From NCBI GenBank assembly GCA_042569785.1, contig JBHPGW010000041.1:1-22787 (forward strand): 22,787 bases of DNA. The letters are read 5' to 3'. Shown here piece after piece: positions 8,312 through 14,588 of this stretch. Below the pieces are notes generated by a model, which saw only the letters and a program-made list of their open reading frames with translations, did not search any database and had not been told where the DNA came from. Each line of letters starts with the position of its first letter. The stretch's first letter is position 1. The DNA comes from JBHPGW01 sp042569785 (GTDB taxonomy: Bacteria; Planctomycetota; Phycisphaerae; Sedimentisphaerales; Anaerobacaceae). The position numbers and the translations under genes were made by a program.

Positions 8312-10813
8312 ATGACAACAAAAATTACAATGAAAATAATTGCTGTAACCTTGGTGTTTTCTGTACTGACGACATTTTTATCTGCCGCTGAGATGGATAA
8401 GGATACCGACTTTGATCCGTTTGGTTCCGACCAGGGACAAGTTATTACGTCAACAGACAAACATGATTACGGGCCGATTATTCCGCAGATTGAATTTAAT
8501 AATAATGACATTTCAATGGCTTTTCAAATAATAAGCGATGCTACAGGGTGGAGTATATTCCCAACATCCAAAGTCAGCAAAGCCAAGGTGAGCTTATGGG
8601 CAAAAGATGTCTCTGCCAGTGACTTGCTTGATACAGTTGTTACCCTGGCCGGTTTCACGTATTACCGCAAGGATAATGTTATTACTGTTATGACCTATGA
8701 CGAATACAGGCAATATCACGGACTCGCCAAAGAAGTTTTCACCTTGAATTTCTCAACCGCTGCCTCAGTAAATGCTTCGATAAAGCCATTCCTTACAAAA
8801 CTCGGCAAAAGCATCGTACACAAGGAAACTAACACTATTATATTATACGAAGCCCAGGCGAATCTAAAATCGATAGCGGCAGTAATAGAAAAACTTGACA
8901 GCCCTTCCGAAGAGATCGTTATCGAAATAGTAAACCTAAAATATGCTGACTGTGAGAACCTGGCCAAAATATTACAGTCGGTATTCTCAAGCAGCCAAAA
9001 ACTCTCCCGGAACAAAAGCCAGGGTGAATCCAATGGCCGAGCGAAAAACGCAAAAGAACCCGCAGCAGAAACTATAACCATTGCCGAAGAGCAAACAGGA
9101 ATCTACGCTATCAAACACTCCAATCAGCTTGTAGTTGTCGGAACAGATGATGACATCGAAAAAATCAGGAGATTGGTTGCCACAGTTGATATTCACATCG
9201 CCAACATGGTTCTTGAAGTTATCGAATTGAAATACGCTGATTCGGATATGCTGGCTGAAACTTTGCAAAAGTTATTTCAGGATGATAAACCCAAAACACA
9301 AAATAACGGAATTAAAGCCTCACCGCAAAACACAAACACCGAAAGAATAGAAACTGCAGAGGTGATTCTAAGTCCTCGGTCAAATGTTTATATTCAGTCT
9401 ATCGGAAGAAGCAACCAGCTGATCATCAAGGCCTTCAAAACCGACATGGAGCAGATCAGAGAGTTTATCAGCCAACTGGATACCTACGTAGAGCCTATAA
9501 CACAGAACTACCAACTCACTTATGTAGATGCTTCCGAGATTTTTAATGGCCTTGAAAGGATCCTCAACCTCAATACCAGGAACAACAATTCTAAAGACAG
9601 AAACGCGAAAAGCCAGGGCATCACCCTTATCGAGAAAACAAATTCTATCCTCCTGACCGGGCCGCCATCAGCGCACAGAATAATGACCAGTATAGTCGAA
9701 AAGATGGATAAGCCCGGCACGTATGAAGCCGGAATGATAAGGATTTATAAGCTGGAAAACGCCGACGTCGAAGAAGTCGCCAAAACCGTCTCAGACCTTA
9801 TCCAGACTAATACTAACGAAAAGGACAATACTCCCAATGTAAAATTTGCCCAAAACGATCCTGCAACTTCAGGGCATCACGACATGGCTAAGACAGGAGA
9901 ATTTATATCCCGGATAGAGGGACGCGTATCAGTGAATAAGGCTACCAATTCCATCGTCGTACAGGCTACCGCCAGGCAGCATCGGGAACTGGAAAAGCTG
10001 ATCGAAGAACTCGATACCAGACGCAGACAGGTTTTGATCGAAGCTATGATAGTCGAAGTAACCAATACCGATAATTTCAACCTTGGGGTAGAGTTAAGTC
10101 ACGCATCTCTCGATGCTGCGGCCTTTAGCGCATTCGGATTATCTAGCGGCCTTGACCCGATCGTAGGCACTCGAGATATTACCGTAAGCCCTGGAGGGAC
10201 AGCTGCTGTACTGCGTCCTGATAAAGTACAGGCTATTATTCAGGCTCTTAAACAGGATGGAAAAGCCAGAATTACTTCTGCACCGAGGATCCTGGTTAAC
10301 GATAATGCGGTAGGTTTCATCAATAGTATCGCAGAAGAGCCTACCACTCAAACCAATCAAGGCGAGACTACCACTACAACGTCATTCGCGGGATTCGTAG
10401 AAGCGGGCACTCAGTTTGCGATCACACCTCATATCAGTGAAAATGATTATCTGCGTATAGAATATCAAATCACGCTGAACTCATTCGGAACCAAGCCAAC
10501 CGACCCCTCAATACCACCGCCACGAAATACCAGCAGCATACAAAGTGAAGCTACGGTCCCCGCCGGCTTTACCATAGTGGTTGGCGGATTACAGACATCG
10601 GATGAAAGTGAAAATGTTGACAAGGTGCCGTTTCTTGGAGATATCCCCATACTCGAGTGGGTATTCAAGAACACCAGAATAGAAAAACAGTACAAGACAA
10701 CATATTTGTTCATAACTCCCCATATTATGAAAAAAGACAATTTTGAGGACCTCAAAGAGGTAAGTAAAAAGGCGCTGGAAGAAATCGAACCCAATAGTAA
10801 AGAGAAGAACTAA
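8312..10813 (+). CDS. gspD: Type II secretion secretin GspD, extended N-region
   Basis: Outer-membrane secretin channel, 833 aa, longer than typical GspD (about 650-710 aa). ATG 8312 is preferred over GTG 8306 because AGAGGTGA (8302-8309) sits just upstream; it gives a signal peptide (hydrophobic ~8-24, ending LSAAE). N0 lies at ~45-125. Then come about five N1-like repeats beginning near residues 142, 204, 300, 397 and 475, recognised by recurring openings such as IEIVNLKYADCENLAKIL, LEVIELKYADSDMLAETL and IRIYKLENADVEEVAKTV. The secretin domain spans ~569-805 with RRRQVLIEAMIVEV, VPAGFTIVVGGLQ and VPFLGDIPILEWVFKNT. It is last in the operon. No pilotin gene or obvious pilotin-binding S-domain is seen. 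Confidence 0.95.
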   Translation: MTTKITMKIIAVTLVFSVLTTFLSAAEMDKDTDFDPFGSDQGQVITSTDKHDYGPIIPQIEFNNNDISMAFQIISDATGWSIFPTSKVSKAKVSLWAKDVSASDLLDTVVTLAGFTYYRKDNVITVMTYDEYRQYHGLAKEVFTLNFSTAASVNASIKPFLTKLGKSIVHKETNTIILYEAQANLKSIAAVIEKLDSPSEEIVIEIVNLKYADCENLAKILQSVFSSSQKLSRNKSQGESNGRAKNAKEPAAETITIAEEQTGIYAIKHSNQLVVVGTDDDIEKIRRLVATVDIHIANMVLEVIELKYADSDMLAETLQKLFQDDKPKTQNNGIKASPQNTNTERIETAEVILSPRSNVYIQSIGRSNQLIIKAFKTDMEQIREFISQLDTYVEPITQNYQLTYVDASEIFNGLERILNLNTRNNNSKDRNAKSQGITLIEKTNSILLTGPPSAHRIMTSIVEKMDKPGTYEAGMIRIYKLENADVEEVAKTVSDLIQTNTNEKDNTPNVKFAQNDPATSGHHDMAKTGEFISRIEGRVSVNKATNSIVVQATARQHRELEKLIEELDTRRRQVLIEAMIVEVTNTDNFNLGVELSHASLDAAAFSAFGLSSGLDPIVGTRDITVSPGGTAAVLRPDKVQAIIQALKQDGKARITSAPRILVNDNAVGFINSIAEEPTTQTNQGETTTTTSFAGFVEAGTQFAITPHISENDYLRIEYQITLNSFGTKPTDPSIPPPRNTSSIQSEATVPAGFTIVVGGLQTSDESENVDKVPFLGDIPILEWVFKNTRIEKQYKTTYLFITPHIMKKDNFEDLKEVSKKALEEIEPNSKEKN

Positions 10814-10981
10814 TATGAAGTACGAATAATTAATGCGCTGAGCATCTAAATGCCGATATAGTTCATAGTATTCATATAGCCGAGCAGAAGGGCTAAATGT
10901 TGATTTCAATTTCCCTATCGAAAGAAGTTTTTTTTCTGTTTTCGTCTTAACAGTGGGTAGGGGTATAAGTCAGCAACACTA

Positions 10982-11033
10982 CCCCCATCTCAAGCACCCC
11001 CTACTTAACCAGCCCAAACCACCCCCAGCCCCC
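10982..11033 (-). other. G-rich strand with G-quadruplex potential
   Basis: On the plus strand there are five C runs: 10982-10986, 10997-11001, 11013-11015, 11022-11026 and 11029-11033. The minus strand therefore has four G5 runs and one G3 run separated by 2, 6, 11 and 10 nt. The outer spacers exceed the usual 7-nt loop limit, so this is a relaxed quadruplex motif. No function is shown. Confidence 0.4.
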
Positions 11034-11287
11034 TCCAGATTCACTGTTATAACAACAGCCATATAATTACTATCGACACAAGAAAATCGACTGGTAAGCC
11101 TCCGGAGTGGGTAGTTTCACCTATCGAGTAATAGTATCGATAGAGTAATAGAATTTCAGTATCGAAACTACTAAAAACCAGTATCTCTAATCAATTTGTC
11201 CAGCGTCAACTATAATTTCCCTTCAACGACAATTATTTCTTCCCTTCGGTTATCATAACCTTTCCATGAACTAATGTTTCCTGGGGG

Positions 11288-11303
11288 TGCCCCCATGGGG
11301 GCA
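11288..11303. repeat. 16-bp perfect palindrome
   Basis: TGCCCCCATGGGGGCA is identical to its reverse complement over 16 bases, with 8-bp GC-rich arms and no spacer. It lies 58 nt before the open frame of the recombinase remnant. It could be a dimeric protein-binding site or part of a mobile-element end; neither is shown. Confidence 0.7.
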
Positions 11304-11347
11304 GGATTTCGGATGTTATGTATCCTTATTTTTTCGCTTCCGGGCTT

Positions 11348-11370
11348 GCTCGGCACGGTAGCTTGGCACG
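11348..11370 (+). repeat. Direct repeat GCTYGGCACG, period 13
   Basis: GCTCGGCACG at 11348-11357 recurs as GCTTGGCACG at 11361-11370 (9 of 10 identical), with a 3-nt spacer. The pair sits at the point where the recombinase reading frame becomes open (stop TAG at 11359-11361), so it may mark the breakpoint that removed the rest of the gene. Confidence 0.5.
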
Positions 11371-11865
11371 TTCAGTTCTAATATTACGCTACCTAAGCAC
11401 ACACTTGATATCTTAACTGAGCTACACGCCGAGGCACCTGAGGGTGTCCCTTATATCTTGCTTGATGAAAAGCGGTATCACCTGGTTATCGCCAAATGGC
11501 AGAAGTTTCAACGCGAAGGGCGTTCCTGGGAAAATGAGGATATGGCAAATAATACGTTACGTGAATTCAAACGCCATCTGAAATGGGCTGGTATTAAACC
11601 GGATGCAACTTTGTCAATTCACACACTCAGAAAATGCTGTTGTCAGAACTGGGCAAACCATCTTCCTCCAAATGTAACAAGAGAGTTGATGGGGCATGCT
11701 GATATTTCAACGACTATGGAATATTACAGCCAGGTGGACAAGGACCATCGGAAAAAAGCGGCAAGAGTCATAAATCGCTTAGTTTCCAACTGTGATGTTA
11801 AATACAGTGGCTCAAAACAGAATGACGCCAAAATGACGCCCGGGGCCAATTTAGGGGTCAAGTAA
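11362..11865 (+). pseudogene. Tyrosine recombinase (integrase), 5'-truncated
   Basis: C-terminal part of a phage-type tyrosine site-specific recombinase; the frame is open from 11362, and the first usable start inside it is TTG 11458. It retains the box-II motif IHTLRK (His-x-Leu-Arg), the downstream GHADIST histidine and the nucleophile in MEYYSQVD, followed by a C-terminal tail ending DAKMTPGANLGVK. The first catalytic Arg, the core-binding domain and the N-terminal arm-binding domain are missing, so the product cannot be an active integrase. The style matches integrases common in Planctomycetota (recognised from memory, not searched). Its 3' end lies 57 nt from the 3' end of tRNA-Arg, a usual integration target. 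A short functional ORF is possible but unlikely. Confidence 0.85.
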
Positions 11866-11922
11866 AGTAGAAAGTTTTTTTGAACATGGGGCAAGTACTT
11901 ATAAATAACATACTTACGAAAA

Positions 11923-11996
11923 TACGCCCGAGAGGACTCGAACCTCTGACCTTCGGTTTAGGAAACCGATGCTCTATCCTGCTGAGCTACGGGCGC
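11923..11996 (-). tRNA. tRNA-Arg (anticodon CCU)
   Basis: Read on the minus strand, 74 nt form a full cloverleaf. The acceptor stem is GCGCCCG paired with CGGGCGT (one G-U pair at 1-72), with discriminator A. The D-arm contains AGCTCAGCAGGATAGAGC, the anticodon stem TCGGT/ACCGA encloses loop TTCCTAA (anticodon CCT), and the T-arm is CAGAGGTTCGAATCCTCTC-like. CCA is not encoded. It reads AGG codons. Its 3' end faces the integrase remnant, which fits use of this tRNA as an attachment site. I saw no second copy of the tRNA 3' end in the window that would mark the other att site. Confidence 0.95.
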
Positions 11997-12058
11997 AACA
12001 CACTGTAATATAAGTAGTTATAGCAACCAATAAAATAATGTAATTAAGGATGTTAATC

Positions 12059-12241
12059 ATGGCAAAACCTAATTCCAAAAGAAAAACTCGTTCTGATAAA
12101 TACCCCCTTACTCTATATCCAACCGGTCAATCTTGCAAGAAGATTAAAGGTAAGCTCTACTACTTTGGGACAGATAGGAAAGCTGCTGTGGAAAGATATC
12201 TTGAACAGGCGGCTTTCAGAACAAACAGACAGGGTAATTAA
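12059..12241 (+). pseudogene. Detached N-terminal arm of a planctomycete-type integrase
   Basis: A 60-aa open frame with AAGGA (12046-12050) 8 nt before ATG 12059 (ATG 12050 is in frame but overlaps the ribosome site). The segment YPLTLYPTGQSCKKIKGKLY, followed by YFGTDRKAAVERYLEQAAF, resembles the N-terminal arm-binding region found at the start of planctomycete integrases, before the core-binding domain. The frame stops after NRQGN, so the core and catalytic domains are absent. Together with the C-terminal remnant at 11362-11865 this covers the two ends of such a protein, but the order is inverted around the tRNA. It could instead be a small stand-alone DNA-binding protein. The family link is from memory and is moderate. 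Confidence 0.6.
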
Positions 12242-12255
12242 TAACAGCAGGAAAC

Positions 12256-12571
12256 TTATAATCCAAGATGGTTTTTAACCTTTGGGATACGCCTTGATTG
12301 AATTCTATGCGTGGATGTATCAGGGAATGGCTTTACTTTTTTACGTTCAAGGTATTGGTTCAGCTTTGACCTCTTAACACGGTAATGGCCTTTTTTAGGC
12401 AATTTTACCATTGGTTTCAACAATGTCAACCGCTTCGAGTTCACCGTGGCGAATAAGATGATAGATAATACTCTTTGATACTTTCAATTCTTTGGCAATA
12501 TCATCGACAGTGAGCCAATCTGATGCAGTGGATTTGCGAGCGGTGTAAACGGCGGAGTAAAATTGTACCAC
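12256..12571 (-). pseudogene. Excisionase-like HTH protein with a one-base frameshift
   Basis: Two minus-strand frames join into one protein. Frame one, open from GTG 12571, carries DWLTVDDIAKELKVSKSII and IRHGELEAVDIVETNGKIA, a MerR/excisionase-type winged helix-turn-helix, then hits TAA at 12397-12395. Removing one base (plus-strand A12397, a T in the coding strand) joins it to KKGHYRVKRSKLNQYLERKK and a tail ending PKVKNHLGL, the expected continuation of an excisionase-family HTH. So this is a frameshifted gene or a sequencing error at the T-plus-A6 run. There is no ATG before the HTH; its 5' end runs into the IS21-like repeat, so it may also be truncated. It converges with the integrase-arm fragment. 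Confidence 0.75.
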
Positions 12572-12600
12572 TTGGCGGGCGGTTTAAAATTGTACTACTG
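12551..12600. repeat. Tandem 27-bp-period repeat, possible IS21-family end
   Basis: TAAAATTGTACCACT (12558-12572) recurs as TAAAATTGTACTACT (12585-12599), 14 of 15 identical, each preceded by a GGCGG or GGCGGG block. IS21-family insertion sequences carry several short internal repeats of this kind at their termini; no istA/istB gene is near, so this would be a solo end or relic. The family link is inference. Confidence 0.45.
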
Positions 12601-12661
12601 TAACCGAAAACCTGTGATAAAACTCTGTTCCAATGTTTTTAATCCTTCCATGGAAAATTGC

Positions 12662-12689
12662 TTTACGTAAGCTGATTTTTATATATAAT
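12662..12689 (+). promoter_or_regulatory. Candidate sigma-70 promoter before sulfatase/gcv
   Basis: A perfect TATAAT (12684-12689) has TTTACG (12662-12667, 4 of 6 matches to TTGACA) 16 nt upstream. A transcript would start near 12697 and give a 5' leader of about 175 nt before the sulfatase ATG. The leader contains the mini-ORF at 12771. The region is AT-rich, so a chance match is possible. Confidence 0.35.
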
Positions 12690-12770
12690 TAGGATACCAT
12701 CTACTGATTTTAGCAGAAAATAGGATGCAACAAAAATATTGGATTATAAGTCTTTATTTAGAGGATAGTT

Positions 12771-12797
12771 ATGAAAGTGAAAGTTAACTGGCTCTGA
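12771..12797 (+). CDS. Possible 8-codon leader peptide
   Basis: ATG 12771 is preceded by AGAGGAT (12760-12766) at good spacing and encodes MKVKVNWL before TGA. It lies in the leader of the sulfatase gene, 76 nt before that start. It could be a leader peptide, the stub of a lost gene, or chance. The short inverted repeat AACTG/CAGTT overlaps its end (about 12785-12803). Confidence 0.2.
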   Translation: MKVKVNWL

Positions 12798-12873
12798 ATC
12801 AGTTAGTTGGGGTTCAAATTATTGTTCTCCATTTTCTTTGACGCCAAGTTTTATCTTAAAAGGCGATTTTTCA

Positions 12874-14553
12874 ATGAAAGATCATATCAGTAGACGCGAA
12901 TTTATGCATGTCTCTGCCAGTGGTGTTGCGGGGATGGCGATAGGCTCGAAGGCACTTGCGATGGGTGCCGGGTCAGATCGAAAAGTTGGCCGAGCAAAGG
13001 GTAATAAGAAAATGCCCAATGTTCTTTTTATAATATCAGATCAGCATAACGCCAAGTTTTTGAGTTGTAAGGGACATTCGGATGTTAAGACACCGAACCT
13101 TGACCAGCTGGCTAAGGAAGGTGTCAGGTTCGATAACGCGATCTGCCAGAACCCGATTTGTACGCCGAGCAGAGTCTCTTACATATCTGGGCAGTATTGT
13201 CATAATCACGGGTATTACGGTCTGAGCGGGCCCAGACCCATGGGGCTTCCTACGATATTCGGTCATTTCAGGCAGGCAGGCTATGTCACTGGCGCTATCG
13301 GTAAGATACACTGTCCTGCTTACTGGGTTGAGAATGATACCGATCACTTTAAAGAGGTTTATGCCGGCTGCAGTATAGGCAATAAGAGTGCTTATGCCGA
13401 TTATCTGAAGAAAAAAGGATTGCTCGAGCTTCGTGATGACGGCATGTACCCTGAGCAAAAAGGGATTCAGGATTGGACCAGTAAAGACGGGCGAGTCTCC
13501 AGTTTGAAATATGAGGATTCTGTAGAAGGTTGGGTTGCGGCAGAATCTATTCGGTTTATGAAGCGTGAATCCAAAGGTAACAGGCCATTCTTCTTAGAGA
13601 TGAGTTTGCCTCGTCCTCATCAGATATATTGCCCGAGTGAGCCTTTTTGGTCGATGTATGACGAAAGTAAGATAAGTTTGCCTCCTAATGTTGACCATGA
13701 TCTGACTGGCAAGCCGCCGCACATGAAAAAAGCTGCTAAATGGTACAGAAGTGACAAATGGACTCTTTTTGAGCCAAGGTCATATAAGGCTGGTCGGCTT
13801 CGTAAGATGCATGGTTACCTGGGATGCGTTAGCCAGATCGATCATGCAATCGGTCAGGTTGTTGATTGGCTCGATGCCAATGGTTTGAGTGAGAATACCA
13901 TAGTTATTTACGGCAGCGATCACGGTGATTATGGCTGTGAGTTCGGTATGATGGAAAAGATCCCTGGTATAAGCTCAGATGCTGTGACCAGGATACCATT
14001 TATCTGGCGGTGGAAGGCCCATTTTAAAGCTGGTCACGTGGCAAAAGAGATCGTCGAAGCTGTTGATATGAGCACAACTCTTTGTTCATTGACAGGTGTT
14101 GAAACATTCGAAACCAGTGAGGGTAAAGACCTCAAGCCATTGCTTGAGGGCGAGCATAAAGAACTGCACAAGATTGGTGTTACAGAGGCACCTTGGAGCA
14201 AGAGTGTTCGTAAGGGCAAGTTCAGGCTGGTTCGTTATACCGAGAATATGTTCAGTAAGCAAGAGTACGGTGACGATGGTTATGAAGGAGCTTTTGGAGA
14301 GCTCTATGACCTTGAAGCTGATCCGTGGGAGATGAAGAATCTGTACTTTGATCCAAAGTATGCAGATGTGGTTGCCGAAATGAACAATGATCTGTTGGAG
14401 TGGCTTATCACGACGACTCGGCCGGCCACGGTTCATCCGCCAGTACGTGCTGAGGGTAAGCAGTGGCGAACTGAATATGATCATTCGGTGAACCCAGATG
14501 GTAAGATCAGTCCAGATAAGTTACGTAAGAACAAAGACAGATATTACTTCTAA
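12874..14553 (+). CDS. Tat-exported formylglycine sulfatase
   Basis: Type I sulfatase hydrolysing sulfate esters, 559 aa from ATG 12874 (AAAAGG at 12858-12863; the frame is open from 12838 without a better start). A twin-arginine signal SRREFMHVS is followed by a hydrophobic stretch and a possible cleavage after SKALA, so export of the folded enzyme is likely. The core opens with PNVLFIISDQHN (metal ligand Asp56). The modification motif CTPSR starts at Cys96, the residue converted to formylglycine. A late YGSDHGDYG supplies further metal ligands, and the C-terminus has the LYDLEADPWEMKNL motif. The substrate (probably a sulfated polysaccharide) cannot be read from sequence, and no maturase gene is in the window. 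It ends 35 nt before gcvT. Confidence 0.9.
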   Translation: MKDHISRREFMHVSASGVAGMAIGSKALAMGAGSDRKVGRAKGNKKMPNVLFIISDQHNAKFLSCKGHSDVKTPNLDQLAKEGVRFDNAICQNPICTPSRVSYISGQYCHNHGYYGLSGPRPMGLPTIFGHFRQAGYVTGAIGKIHCPAYWVENDTDHFKEVYAGCSIGNKSAYADYLKKKGLLELRDDGMYPEQKGIQDWTSKDGRVSSLKYEDSVEGWVAAESIRFMKRESKGNRPFFLEMSLPRPHQIYCPSEPFWSMYDESKISLPPNVDHDLTGKPPHMKKAAKWYRSDKWTLFEPRSYKAGRLRKMHGYLGCVSQIDHAIGQVVDWLDANGLSENTIVIYGSDHGDYGCEFGMMEKIPGISSDAVTRIPFIWRWKAHFKAGHVAKEIVEAVDMSTTLCSLTGVETFETSEGKDLKPLLEGEHKELHKIGVTEAPWSKSVRKGKFRLVRYTENMFSKQEYGDDGYEGAFGELYDLEADPWEMKNLYFDPKYADVVAEMNNDLLEWLITTTRPATVHPPVRAEGKQWRTEYDHSVNPDGKISPDKLRKNKDRYYF

Positions 14554-14588
14554 GAATTAAAAGATTGTAAAAAAATCAGGATAAAGGA

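Larger units (their letters stand above)
10814..11361. other. Non-coding, repeat-rich intergenic stretch
   Basis: No convincing gene is visible in these 548 bases between gspD and the recombinase remnant. It holds a T8 run near 10930, a C-rich tract (10982-11033), five copies of TATCGA (10916, 11071, 11122, 11135, 11160), a direct repeat GAGTAATAG (11126-11134 and 11143-11151), a 16-bp perfect palindrome (11288-11303) and the first copy of a GCTYGGCACG repeat. I see no strong intrinsic terminator after gspD; a 5-bp stem TAGCC/GGCTA (10877-10895) lacks a T tract. It is probably decayed mobile-element DNA, given the neighbouring remnants. Confidence 0.5.

Noticed and set aside
10589..10909. A minus-strand open frame of 106 codons covering the end of gspD and the following intergenic bases.
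   Set aside because: Most of it is antisense to the conserved secretin C-terminus; the short part outside gspD has no recognisable motif.
10955..10984. Inverted repeat GGGTAG/CTACCC as a terminator for the T2SS operon.
   Set aside because: The stem is only 6 bp with an 18-nt loop, and no T tract follows.
11881..12060. A CRISPR array or second tRNA around tRNA-Arg.
   Set aside because: No regularly spaced repeats and no second cloverleaf were found.
14554..14588. A glycine riboswitch controlling gcvT.
   Set aside because: Only 35 nt lie between the sulfatase stop and gcvT, too little for the aptamer, and I did not recognise the aptamer in the sulfatase leader either.
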